DNA from: Neopararhizobium haloflavum
GTDB taxonomy: Bacteria > Pseudomonadota > Alphaproteobacteria > Rhizobiales > Rhizobiaceae
Direction of reading: 5' to 3'
Assembly (NCBI RefSeq): GCF_002750855.1
Contig: NZ_NWUC01000004.1
Span: 301,948 to 365,947 of the forward strand
Length of the DNA stretch: 64,000 bases
Part shown: positions 53,716-62,054 of the stretch, in pieces
How the letters are laid out: every line of letters begins with the position of its first letter
How positions within the stretch are numbered: position 1 is the stretch's first letter
The notes under the pieces: model-generated
The model's database searches: none
Told to the model about the DNA's origin: nothing
The model's input: the letters and a program-made list of their open reading frames with translations, nothing else
Translations under genes and position numbers: made by a program

Positions 53716-55673
53716 CAGCGACCACCCTTCCGCGTGCGAAGCGCGGCGCTCGCCGTGGGCTTCAGGAAGGACGAACCGGAGGTGGACCATCCTAAGAGTA
53801 GATTCTCGAAGCGCGCCACGGCGTCGGAATCCTTGACGACACCCTCCCAACCCGACGCGGGCCAAGGCCCGCACCGATCGGCGGGCAAGGCTTCGAGCAG
53901 GTCAAGAAGATTGGCTTGAAGCGTCGGATGCGCGCGAACTAGCACCGCGAGTCCGTCGATGCCGGGTGGCACGGTATCAAAGGTGTCTCCGCCCATAACG
54001 CGCCCGCGCAGTTCCTCGAAGACCTGCGCCGCCTCCGCAGGAACGAGTTGCTTGAGTTCGCCTTCGAACGCTTGGACCGCGAGTTTTGGGCCGAGCAGTT
54101 TTTCGACCACAGCGGCGAGACGCCCGAGGACGGAGGCCGCGCCAAAATAGTCTTTCCGATCCTTGGTGACGAACAGATAGGGGCGCAGATCGACCTCAGC
54201 CAAGGCCGGCGATAGCCGCGCCCAGGCCCGTATCGCGTCGGCCGCCTTCCATTCCGTCAGAACGGCACTGTCTTTGGAATCCGGCACGACGGTCGGCTTG
54301 GTGTCATCGATGACACTGATTTTCGGCCCGGCCCGCTTGGCCTTTGGAACTGGCTTCTTCTCCAACGCGGCGGCTTCAAGCGCCGCCAAGTCTGCGCAAC
54401 GGCCGTCTGGATCACGGGCGGCGGCGCTGGCGATCTGATCGAATAGTCTGGAGAGGAACCGTTCGGCCAGCATTAGTTTCGCCAGGACGGGCAGCTTCAC
54501 CTCTTCTCCGAAGCCGCGAGCGAGCGCGGTCTGATGGCGCAGCAGCAAGGTGTTCAAGAAGCGCTTGATCTGCCGCGGATTGCCCTGAGTACCGCTGGCC
54601 AGGATCGGACCGATCTGGTCGCTCAAGGTGAGCGCGTTCTGTACCTGGCCGGCTTTGTCGCCCAAGGCGGTCTTCACCGTCTGCGCGTCGAGCCCGGCCG
54701 TCTTCCAAGGCCGTTTGAGCAATTCACGCGCGACTGTGATGAGCGACGAGTAAGCGGGATCGTCGTCACCCAGCTCGGCGCCGATGAGCAACAGGGTGAC
54801 GTAGATACGGGTTTCTGTTTCGCCCAAAGCCGGAATCCGGAATGGAATCTGGATCAGCTTTTCGAGATAGTTGCGCGCATAGTCACGGGGGCCAGTCGTG
54901 TCCGGCAACTCGGGGAAATGCTTGCGCACCGAATACTCGATCATCGCCTCGTCGGCCGCGACGATGAATGCGGTGCGAGCGGTGAAGACGAACAGTCGGA
55001 CGGCTTCGAGCGTTTCGATCGCCGTGTCTGGCAGGCAGCGGTCAAGATCGTCGATGAGTACGATCAGTTGCTTGATGCCTGCCTGCTTGAGCAAATCGTC
55101 AAAAGCCTTCCTGAAGGCTTCGATCTCCTCCGGGACGTTCTTCGACTCTCCGGGCTTCAGCAGACCCTGCACACCATCGATCGCTTTGTCGTAATTCTCC
55201 TGCGTGGCGAGTTTCGAGGGATCGGAGAAGATTCCCTTCAAGGTGCCCACCACTGCGCCGATCTGATCGGCTGTGGGGATGCCGGTGAACGCGGTGAACG
55301 CGAGACCGCCCCCGCGCCGCGCGATCTTCAGCCAGTCGATCCGCCGAAAGATGTCTTTCACGGCCACGCCGGCCTGGGTGAGTAAGGGCCGCTTTTCAAC
55401 GAGCCCGGTAACGATGCCCTCGATCAGCGCGATCTTGGCGTCTTCGAACCCCTGGAAACGCCACCCGTTGAATTTGATGCAGAGCACGTCCTCATCCGAA
55501 CTGAGGCCATTCTCGATCATCTCAAGGATGCTGGATTTGCCTGCGCCCCAGTCGCCATGAACACCGATTGTCACAGCGCGGTCAGGCTTTTCACGCAGCA
55601 GTTCGATGATAGTTTTGGCGATCGCCTCATTGTTGAGGAGATCCACCTTTGTCTCATTATCCGTTAGAATCAT
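53715..55673 (-). CDS. qatA: QatA, KAP-family P-loop ATPase of the Qat defence system
   Basis: A 652-residue STAND-like NTPase. Walker A GDWGAGKSS at 40-48, Walker B LIDDLDRC at 206-213, then KAP sensor features (FIVAADEAMIEYSVRKHFPE). Residues about 105-150 contain a weak hydrophobic stretch (GGGLAFTAFTGIP) seen inserted in many KAP ATPases. The C-terminal part is helical with a Lys-rich linker near 440. Likely the sensor or motor subunit. It starts 27 bases after the herA stop, in the same direction. Confidence 0.9.
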   Translation of the reverse strand: MILTDNETKVDLLNNEAIAKTIIELLREKPDRAVTIGVHGDWGAGKSSILEMIENGLSSDEDVLCIKFNGWRFQGFEDAKIALIEGIVTGLVEKRPLLTQAGVAVKDIFRRIDWLKIARRGGGLAFTAFTGIPTADQIGAVVGTLKGIFSDPSKLATQENYDKAIDGVQGLLKPGESKNVPEEIEAFRKAFDDLLKQAGIKQLIVLIDDLDRCLPDTAIETLEAVRLFVFTARTAFIVAADEAMIEYSVRKHFPELPDTTGPRDYARNYLEKLIQIPFRIPALGETETRIYVTLLLIGAELGDDDPAYSSLITVARELLKRPWKTAGLDAQTVKTALGDKAGQVQNALTLSDQIGPILASGTQGNPRQIKRFLNTLLLRHQTALARGFGEEVKLPVLAKLMLAERFLSRLFDQIASAAARDPDGRCADLAALEAAALEKKPVPKAKRAGPKISVIDDTKPTVVPDSKDSAVLTEWKAADAIRAWARLSPALAEVDLRPYLFVTKDRKDYFGAASVLGRLAAVVEKLLGPKLAVQAFEGELKQLVPAEAAQVFEELRGRVMGGDTFDTVPPGIDGLAVLVRAHPTLQANLLDLLEALPADRCGPWPASGWEGVVKDSDAVARFENLLLGWSTSGSSFLKPTASAALRTRKGGR

Positions 55674-55700
55674 TTCCCCCCCAATGCGCCTTTGCGGGCT

Positions 55701-57452
55701 TTATCCGCCGTTACGCGATTGCCCCCGCAAACATTCGACCGCAGAAGTTATTGCGGCATCATCCGGCTTGGCCGATCCCCATTCCTTCCAGAAATCTCGC
55801 GTCGCGCTATCCGGCGGCACTTTTGGCATGTCGAGCTTGATCCGCGTCGGTAGCAGAACAGCGTCACCCAACAACAGCGCCTCACCCGTATCAAGCAATG
55901 GCAAGATGCTCGTCAGCCCAGCCAGCGAATCCGGCATCAGGCGCTTGATGACGCCCTGATCGGTTTCGTTCGTCAGGCGCAAAGCCAAGAAATTATTGCA
56001 CTGGCTCAGGATCGTCCGGCTGACATCCGACGGGCGCTGGCTCACCACGAGCAACGAGAAGCCGTATTTACGGCCTTCCTTGGCGATCCGCTCGAATGAT
56101 CCGAGGGCCTGACGCTGGACCGCGTCAGCGTCATCGCGAACCGGAAGGTAAAGATGAGCCTCGTCGCAGAGCAGCGTAACCGGCGTCCGGGTCTTCCCGC
56201 TCATCCAGAACTGAACATCATAAAGTAGCCTCGCCAGCGTTCCCGTCACCACGGGGAGTACGTCGGCGGGCACTTCGGAGAAGTCGATAACCTTGATGCC
56301 TGTGTCATCGCCAGATTGCAGCAGTTTGAGCACCTGCGTTGCAAGCCAGTCGTATTTCATCGCAGCAGGTGGCGGTGCGAACATGAAGCCGTAGCGACGA
56401 TCGTCCAGCTTTGCTTCGAGGCGCGACAGGAACCGGGTCAGCTTGTCCTCCCATTCCCCCTTCACCGGGCCGTTCTTACCCACCCCTTTTGTGGTGTTGT
56501 CTGTGTTCAGAAGCCCGACCAACTGTTTGACGTCGTAAGGAATCGGCGAATCGACAGTGTACGTTTTCTTGATATCGGCCTTCTTCTCAGCATCGAGTGT
56601 CTGCCCTTTTAAGGAGCGGACATGCAGCGTGAACCGCGACGCCTGATTTGGCGCGTTCTGGTCGCTGCGATCGAGGATCATCGACAGCATTTCATCACGG
56701 TTGAGCAACCAATATGGCAGGAACAGCGTGTCGTTTCCCGGATTTTCCAGATCGCCGGGACCAGCGACGCGGAAGCGCGTAGCGAATCCTCCGTTCGCCT
56801 TATCTGCCAACGGAGCGTATTCGCCGTGCATATCGAACACGATGATGTTTGGAAACTTCAGCTTGGCGGCCCGTTCGAGGATCAGTGCAACAGCCCAGCT
56901 TTTGCCGGACCCGGTGCTTCCGAGGATCGCTGCGTGCCGCTGAAAGAACTTGTCCCCACTGGCGATCGCATCGGCCGTGCGATCCGCAACGAACGTGCCG
57001 AGCTTGAGTCTTTCATCGGCGGAAAAACCGGCACCCAGGATTCCCATGAAGCGCTGAAGATTTCCGCCTTCAATGACGAAGCAGTCCCGGTCGATCTGCG
57101 GAAAGCTATCCGCACCGCGCTTGAATGTATTCCGCCGATCTCCCTCCACCGTTCTGAACGTACCGATCAACACGCCCTGGATCAGGTCGGTCGGCACCGC
57201 TGCCAAAAGCCCGCCATCGGCATCCTCATCGTCCGGGCCGGGCAATTCTTCCCTGATGCTGCGGGTAACGCGCTCTGTCATGGCGATGAGGTATTCGCGC
57301 TCCGTCGCGCCGCGAATGGCGATGAGCTGTCCGATGCCGATCCGCGTGAGCAGAACGGAGTTCGTCACATCGATCGCAACACGGCTGGTATCGACCGACG
57401 CGACGCGCCCGATTTTATCCTCGTCAGCAAATTGGAGAGCGGCTTCAGTCAT
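55701..57452 (-). CDS. herA: HerA-like ATPase of a SIR2-HerA defence pair
   Basis: A 583-residue hexameric translocase-type ATPase. The N-terminal HAS-barrel covers about 10-130 (GRVASVDTSRVAIDVTNSVLLTRIGIGQLIAIRG). Walker A GSTGSGKS is at 178-185, IIVFDMHGEY at 203-211 and the Walker B DEAH at 430-433. There is no NurA partner; instead a SIR2 gene overlaps its start by four bases. In the SIR2-HerA system the two proteins form a large complex with NADase and DNA-linked activity that stops phage growth. Confidence 0.92.
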   Translation of the reverse strand: MTEAALQFADEDKIGRVASVDTSRVAIDVTNSVLLTRIGIGQLIAIRGATEREYLIAMTERVTRSIREELPGPDDEDADGGLLAAVPTDLIQGVLIGTFRTVEGDRRNTFKRGADSFPQIDRDCFVIEGGNLQRFMGILGAGFSADERLKLGTFVADRTADAIASGDKFFQRHAAILGSTGSGKSWAVALILERAAKLKFPNIIVFDMHGEYAPLADKANGGFATRFRVAGPGDLENPGNDTLFLPYWLLNRDEMLSMILDRSDQNAPNQASRFTLHVRSLKGQTLDAEKKADIKKTYTVDSPIPYDVKQLVGLLNTDNTTKGVGKNGPVKGEWEDKLTRFLSRLEAKLDDRRYGFMFAPPPAAMKYDWLATQVLKLLQSGDDTGIKVIDFSEVPADVLPVVTGTLARLLYDVQFWMSGKTRTPVTLLCDEAHLYLPVRDDADAVQRQALGSFERIAKEGRKYGFSLLVVSQRPSDVSRTILSQCNNFLALRLTNETDQGVIKRLMPDSLAGLTSILPLLDTGEALLLGDAVLLPTRIKLDMPKVPPDSATRDFWKEWGSAKPDDAAITSAVECLRGQSRNGG

Positions 57453-58516
57453 GGTTCAAGCACCTCGGCAACGAATGAGCCCAGATCCCACAGGTCCAGA
57501 CCAGGAAAGAAGGTCTCGACGCCAGCGACAAAGACGCCAGAGCCGGAAACACCAGCTTGTTCGGCGCGCTGAATCGCGATGACATTGCGGCACTCGTTTA
57601 CGAGCTTCACCGCATTATCCGACAGTCCGTAAGTTAAAAGCAGCGTGGGCACGCCGCTGCGGATACGGGGCGTCAGGTGAGTTTCAAGGTGATCGTCGTT
57701 GAAACCATAGCCGATCACGAGAAAGCGGCTGGCACGGTCGATCGCCGAATTTGCCCGTTCCCGATGGCGGTCAAACGGGCTTTCGTAGCCGTTGCGGAAC
57801 TTGTTCAACCCCGGCGTGATGATGAGCCTCGGTAGATCGAGATCACCAGAGTAGCGGACGGGCTTCCCGTCACGGTGATACCAGTCGAGACTGCCATGAG
57901 GTTTGAAGATATTGGCGCGCGGACGATAACGAAACTGTGCTCGTCCGGCCTTCAGCGTCACTTCCCGGCAGAAGCTCAGGCGGCTTTCCTGCTCGTTCAA
58001 CTCTCCTGCAAAATGGCCGATAAACAACGTATCAACGCCGAGACCGGCTTCTTCCACGGCGACCTCAACCAGGCGATCATAGTTGGTAGTAACCACCGGA
58101 AGTCCGGTATGAGGTTTCAACAAGTGCTTGACGAGCCCGGTAAAACGCAGCGTCCGGGTCCGCGAGAAAACTTCGGCAACAATTTGACGCTCACGTATAG
58201 CGATCAGTTCGGCCGTGCGCGCAACGATCGCGATTTCCAGTCCTGTCGTCGGGGGCACTTCCAGAAGAGCCGCTTCGAGTCCCTTGGTTGGCAGGAGCGG
58301 TGAAATCGCTTTCCACCGATCTACCTCCGCTGCCGCCAAGCCTGCTGTCACTGTCGCATCGAGATGAGTGCCCAACTCGCCCATACCCGGCAGCCCTTCC
58401 GCGCATGACAGACCAGAGCCGACAACCGTTACTAGGCCGTCTGTCAGATGCTGTTGCAACAGTAGTTTAAGCTCGTGAATGTCCAAGCGCGTCTTCTCGT
58501 CTTTATATTTTGACAT
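57449..58516 (-). CDS. SIR2-family NAD-hydrolase effector of a SIR2-HerA defence pair
   Basis: A 355-residue SIR2-like protein. The NAD-binding loop is VVGSGLS at 31-37, the catalytic-type Asn145 lies in TTNYD, His207 in KPHGS, and GYGFNDDH at 269-276 closes the fold. Zinc-binding cysteines of deacetylase sirtuins are absent, as in defence SIR2 proteins that cleave NAD+. It is the first gene of the six-gene operon. A palindrome lies 36 bases upstream. Confidence 0.92.
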   Translation of the reverse strand: MSKYKDEKTRLDIHELKLLLQQHLTDGLVTVVGSGLSCAEGLPGMGELGTHLDATVTAGLAAAEVDRWKAISPLLPTKGLEAALLEVPPTTGLEIAIVARTAELIAIRERQIVAEVFSRTRTLRFTGLVKHLLKPHTGLPVVTTNYDRLVEVAVEEAGLGVDTLFIGHFAGELNEQESRLSFCREVTLKAGRAQFRYRPRANIFKPHGSLDWYHRDGKPVRYSGDLDLPRLIITPGLNKFRNGYESPFDRHRERANSAIDRASRFLVIGYGFNDDHLETHLTPRIRSGVPTLLLTYGLSDNAVKLVNECRNVIAIQRAEQAGVSGSGVFVAGVETFFPGLDLWDLGSFVAEVLEP

Positions 58517-58551
58517 CTATTTGGCCAGTATGGCAGATGATCAATTCCTAA

Positions 58552-58570
58552 GCGATACCAACTATATCGC
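58552..58570. promoter_or_regulatory. Perfect inverted repeat upstream of the defence operon
   Basis: GCGATA, seven bases, TATCGC, 36 bases before the sir2 start and between that start and the repeat module at 58591. It is a candidate operator. No regulator gene is adjacent to the operon. Confidence 0.5.
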
Positions 58571-58590
58571 AACAGAATAACAAAAGCGGC

Positions 58591-58893
58591 GATCAGGATG
58601 CTCGGTCCTCGGGTTTTGGGGCTTTGCACATCCTGATCTAGCTTTGTACCCGTCCTCCGCTTCGCTCTTGCCGGGCGGGTGGCTTGGGGGCGCTGCCCCC
58701 TGGCGCGGCACAAGGGCAGCAGGGCGGTATCCCCAGCCTTCCGCGCGGATATGTGCTCCGCACTCTCGTCACGACTTCGATCCGCTTGTGCAGGCCGGGT
58801 GATCCCCCTCCGCCCGTCCGCCCTTGCGCCTTGCACCCCCCGGTCTCGGCGACGGCCAGGGTTGCAGCGCAGCGCTGCGCTCCAACCCAGACC
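58591..58893 (+). repeat. Repeat module copy 1 (hairpin plus 243-bp near-identical segment)
   Basis: Bases 58651-58893 match 63758-64000 with about five differences. Before that, a 60-base part has diverged more but keeps an inverted repeat (GATCAGGATG at 58591 with CATCCTGATC at 58629). Further short hairpins occur inside (GGGGGC/GCCCCC near 58686, and the palindrome GCGCAGCGCTGCGC at 58867). The module ends 15 bases before the parB-like start codon. I see no gene in it. Confidence 0.85.
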
Positions 58894-58908
58894 AAAAGGA
58901 TCAAGATC

Positions 58909-61023
58909 ATGACGACCATTACACAGATCACGACCGTTCCAGAACATGGCGAAACGGTTTTCATCCCGCTCAACAAGCTTAAGAAGCATCCGAAGAATGC
59001 CCGGAAGACCCCGCACAGCGAGGCGTCTATCGAGGGGAAGGCCGCAAGCATCGCCGCCAAGGGGATGCTGCAAAACCTTGTGGTAGAGCCGGAAACGAAC
59101 GCGGGCGGGGAACCGACCGGCTTCTATCTCGTCAGCGTCGGGGAAGGCCGCAGGTTGGCGCAGCTTCTGCGCGCCAAGCGCAAGGAGATCAAGAAGACGG
59201 AGCCGATCCGCTGCGTCATCGACACGGCGAACGACGCCGCCGAGATCAGCCTTGACGAGAACGTGAACCGCGAAAACCTTCACCCCGCCGACGAGTTCGA
59301 GAAGTTCCGCGAGCTTTCGGAAGATCGCGGATGGGGCGCGGAGGAAATCGCGGCCCGGTTCGGCAAGTCCGCGCATGTCGTGAAGCAGCGGCTTCGCCTC
59401 GGCGCTGTCAGCCCCAAGCTGATTCAAGTTTACCGCGATGGCGGGCTGACCATGGACCAGTTGCAGGCGTTCGCCATCACCGACGACTACGACCGGCAGG
59501 AACAGGTCTATGAGAATCTGTCCTACAACAAGGAGCCGTGGATCATCCGCCGCGACCTGACCGCTAGCAATGTGGCGGCTTCGGATCGGCGCGCGGTGTT
59601 CGTCGGCGCGGAAGCCTATACCGAGGCAGGTGGCAACATTATCCGTGACCTGTTCACCGAGGATCGCGGCGGCTTCTACGAGGACGCCGCGCTGCTGGAC
59701 CGGCTTGCCCTCGACAAACTGGAAAGCACTGCCGCCGAGGTTCGGGAGGCCGAGGGGTGGAAATGGGTTTTGGCCTATATCGACTGGCCCCATGCGCACG
59801 GCATGCGCCGCACCTATCCGCAGCCGGTGGAGCTTTCCGAGGAACAGGAAGCCGCCTACGACGCCGCGCAGGAGGAACTTGAGCGCCTGTCGGCGGAATG
59901 GCAGGACGCAGACACAGACCTGCCGCCCGATGTGGATCAGCGCCTTGCGGAGCTTGAAGCCGAGATCGAGCGGATCGACGGGCTGCGCTACGCTTATGAC
60001 GCCGACGAGATCGGGCGCGGCGGCGTGTTCGTGGTGTTGAACCATGACGGCGAAGCCCGGATCGAGCGCGGTTTCATCCGGCCCGAGGACGAGGCACCGG
60101 AACCGGAAGAAGAAGCAAGCACAGATGGCGAAACCATCATCGACGGCGTTCACGTCAACGGCGATGGCGAAATCATCGGAGAGGACGGCGAGTATGACGA
60201 GGACGGCAACCATGTTTCCGCGTTCGACGCCGAGGACGATGAAGCGGAGGAAGACGGCAAGCCGATTTCCGATCTTCTCATTCGCGACCTGACGGCCCAT
60301 CGGACGCTTGGCCTGCGTCTCGCTCTTGGCGAACAGCCGGACATGGCCTTGATCGCCGTCACCCATGCGCTTGCCGCGCAGACCTTCTATCGTGGCGGCG
60401 GGGACGCCCACGCCCTCGAAATCCGCCCGATCAGCGCCAGCCTTGGCGGGCATGCGGACGGCATCGAGGACACGGCGGCGGCGAAGGCGCTGGCGGATCG
60501 TCATGCCGGATGGGCGGCGGACATGCCGCGCGACGTGGCCGAGCTTTGGGGCTTCATCGCCGGTCTGGACCATGCGAGCGTCATGGCGCTGTTCGCCCAT
60601 TGCGCCGCGCAGACCGTCAACGCCCTCAAGCTGCCATGGGAGCAGAACAAGCGCCACGCCTATGCAACGGCGGACAGGCTGGCGACGGCGGTTGCGCTCG
60701 ACATGACGGCGCATTGGACGCCGACCGTTCGGGCCTATCTCGGGCGTGTCACGAAGGCCCATATCCTTGACGCCGTGCGTGAGGCGCTTGGCGACGAAGC
60801 CGCCGAGCGGATCGCGGACAAGAAGAAGCCGGACATGGCGGAAGCTGCCGAACGGCTTCTGGCCGGAACCGGGTGGCTCCCGCCGATCCTGCGCACGGAG
60901 CGGCCCGCATGGTTGGCGGTGGACGAGCAGCCGGAAGCCCTCGCCATGGAGGACGAGGCTCTGCCCGAAACCGACAGCGCCGAAACCGTGGAAGATGAGC
61001 CTTTCGCCGTCGCGGCGGAATGA
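58909..61023 (+). CDS. ParB/RepB/Spo0J-family protein of a mobile element
   Basis: A 704-residue protein. The N-terminal ParB-like nuclease/CTPase domain has IPLNKLKKHPKNARKT, VSVGEGRRLAQLL and NREN-type sequence (LDENVNRENLHPADEFEKF). A helix-turn-helix follows (GAEEIAARFGKSAHVVKQRLRLGAVSPKLIQVYRDGGLTMDQLQAFAI). The long C-terminal part is acidic (EPEEEASTDGE, DGEYDEDGN) then helical. It is twice the length of chromosomal ParB and is typical of alphaproteobacterial integrative elements. ATG 58909 follows AAAAGGA. Role in partition or transcription of the element is inferred. Confidence 0.88.
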   Translation: MTTITQITTVPEHGETVFIPLNKLKKHPKNARKTPHSEASIEGKAASIAAKGMLQNLVVEPETNAGGEPTGFYLVSVGEGRRLAQLLRAKRKEIKKTEPIRCVIDTANDAAEISLDENVNRENLHPADEFEKFRELSEDRGWGAEEIAARFGKSAHVVKQRLRLGAVSPKLIQVYRDGGLTMDQLQAFAITDDYDRQEQVYENLSYNKEPWIIRRDLTASNVAASDRRAVFVGAEAYTEAGGNIIRDLFTEDRGGFYEDAALLDRLALDKLESTAAEVREAEGWKWVLAYIDWPHAHGMRRTYPQPVELSEEQEAAYDAAQEELERLSAEWQDADTDLPPDVDQRLAELEAEIERIDGLRYAYDADEIGRGGVFVVLNHDGEARIERGFIRPEDEAPEPEEEASTDGETIIDGVHVNGDGEIIGEDGEYDEDGNHVSAFDAEDDEAEEDGKPISDLLIRDLTAHRTLGLRLALGEQPDMALIAVTHALAAQTFYRGGGDAHALEIRPISASLGGHADGIEDTAAAKALADRHAGWAADMPRDVAELWGFIAGLDHASVMALFAHCAAQTVNALKLPWEQNKRHAYATADRLATAVALDMTAHWTPTVRAYLGRVTKAHILDAVREALGDEAAERIADKKKPDMAEAAERLLAGTGWLPPILRTERPAWLAVDEQPEALAMEDEALPETDSAETVEDEPFAVAAE

Positions 61024-61029
61024 ACGGCG

Positions 61030-61057
61030 GGCCGGGATCGCGTCAGCGGTCCCGGCC
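61030..61057 (+). terminator. Hairpin after the parB-like gene, terminator-like
   Basis: GGCCGGGA pairs with TCCCGGCC, then TTCT. It begins seven bases after the stop codon. The T-run is short. Confidence 0.4.
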
Positions 61058-61070
61058 TTCTACCCGTAAA

Positions 61071-61103
61071 ATCCGGCCGCGCGGCTTCCCCGCGCGGCCG
61101 GAT
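61071..61103. other. Perfect 14-bp stem hairpin
   Basis: ATCCGGCCGCGCGG and its exact complement are separated by CTTCC. On the plus strand no T-run follows; on the minus strand TTTT follows. It may act as a bidirectional transcription barrier between parB and the next gene. Confidence 0.45.
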
Positions 61104-61203
61104 GACCTCGACAGAACAAGAACACATCGGCACACATCGGAACGTGCAGCCGCCATCATGGCGATTGCACGAAAGGCGGTGCCGTCAGCAAAGGTGAAAC
61201 ATC

Positions 61204-61620
61204 ATGGTCGCCGTCATGTTCATGAGTGTTGCGCTGGTCGCGTTGCTCTGCGTCCTCGCCTACAATCTCGCCGTCTATGCCCTGCCTTTCATGCTCGGGC
61301 TGACCGCAGCGCAGTTCGCGTATCAGACCGGCTCTGGCCTGATCGGTGCGGGACTCGTCGGCTTGTTCTCGGCTTGTGCCGCCTTCGGCATTCTGGCCGG
61401 GCTGTTCGAGACGATCCGCACTCCCATCATCCGCCTGATCGTGGCGCTAATCTTCGCCGCTCCCGCCGCCGTTGCGGGCTATGCGCTGGTCCATGGCGTC
61501 ACCAAGGAGGCCGTCCCGTCCGACATCTGGCGGCAAATCTTCTGTATCGTCGGAGGCGGTTTCGTCGGCTTCTCTGCCTTGGCGCGGCTGGTGAACGGTG
61601 TCGGCCACCCCGCGAAATAA
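61204..61620 (+). CDS. Small membrane protein, function unknown
   Basis: A 138-residue protein with four hydrophobic segments (FMSVALVALLCVLAYNLAVYAL, SGLIGAGLVGLFSACAAFGILAGLF, LIVALIFAAPAAVAGYALV, IFCIVGGGFVGFSALARLV). I do not recognise it beyond similar small proteins in conjugative elements. ATG 61204 follows AAAGGTG; two Met codons come just after. It lies between parB and the toxin-antitoxin pair. Confidence 0.65.
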   Translation: MVAVMFMSVALVALLCVLAYNLAVYALPFMLGLTAAQFAYQTGSGLIGAGLVGLFSACAAFGILAGLFETIRTPIIRLIVALIFAAPAAVAGYALVHGVTKEAVPSDIWRQIFCIVGGGFVGFSALARLVNGVGHPAK

Positions 61621-61660
61621 AGGCGCGGAACCGGCTGGCAGAGCAAGGCGACGGCCAATC

Positions 61661-61689
61661 TTGACATGATAAGGAATATTCCTTACATT
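61661..61689 (+). promoter_or_regulatory. Promoter with embedded palindrome for prlF-yhaV
   Basis: TTGACA (61661-61666), 17 bases, TACATT (61684-61689). The spacer holds the 16-base palindrome TAAGGAATATTCCTTA (61670-61685), a good site for the antitoxin to repress its own operon. The start codon is at 61718, with GGAGG just before it. Confidence 0.75.
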
Positions 61690-61717
61690 CCACTCGACCG
61701 ATTTATGGAGGCCCGCC

Positions 61718-62053
61718 ATGGGAGCGTTGCTGAAAGAAGAAAGCACCATCACCGCCAAGGGACAGACCACCGTGCCGAAGTCCGTTCGGCAGGCGCTGGG
61801 CGTTGACTATGGTGGACGCATTGCTTTTCTCATTGACGAGCAGCACCGCGTCTATGTCCAGAAGGCCGAGATTGAAGAAACCGCCGATCCCGTGATCGAC
61901 CGCTTTCTCGAATTTCTCGCGCGAGACATGGCGAAGCACCCCGAGAAATCCGTTCTTCCGTTCCCCCAGTCCTTGCTCGACCGGGCTGTTGCCCTGACGG
62001 CGGGCATGACGGTCGATCTCGATGCCGAGATCGAGGGGGACGTTTCGATCTGA
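61718..62053 (+). CDS. prlF: PrlF-type antitoxin (AbrB/SpoVT fold)
   Basis: A 111-residue protein with the swapped-hairpin DNA-binding start ESTITAKGQTTVPKSVRQALGVDYGGRIAFLIDEQHRVYVQ. The tail DPVIDRFLEFLARDMAKHPEKSVLPFPQSLLDRAVALTAGMTVDLDAEIEGDVSI is the toxin-binding part of PrlF (SohA). It neutralises YhaV and represses the operon. The toxin starts one base after its stop. Confidence 0.93.
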   Translation: MGALLKEESTITAKGQTTVPKSVRQALGVDYGGRIAFLIDEQHRVYVQKAEIEETADPVIDRFLEFLARDMAKHPEKSVLPFPQSLLDRAVALTAGMTVDLDAEIEGDVSI

Positions 62054-62054
62054 T

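Noticed and set aside
49017-58908. tRNA gene or attachment site at the border of the defence region
   Set aside because: I found no tRNA-like cloverleaf or matching direct repeats flanking the operon; the border on the left is an IS and on the right the repeat module.
58444-60762. 772-codon minus-strand frame opposite parB
   Set aside because: It overlaps the ParB domain and the sir2 start and has no recognisable domain; a GC-driven shadow.
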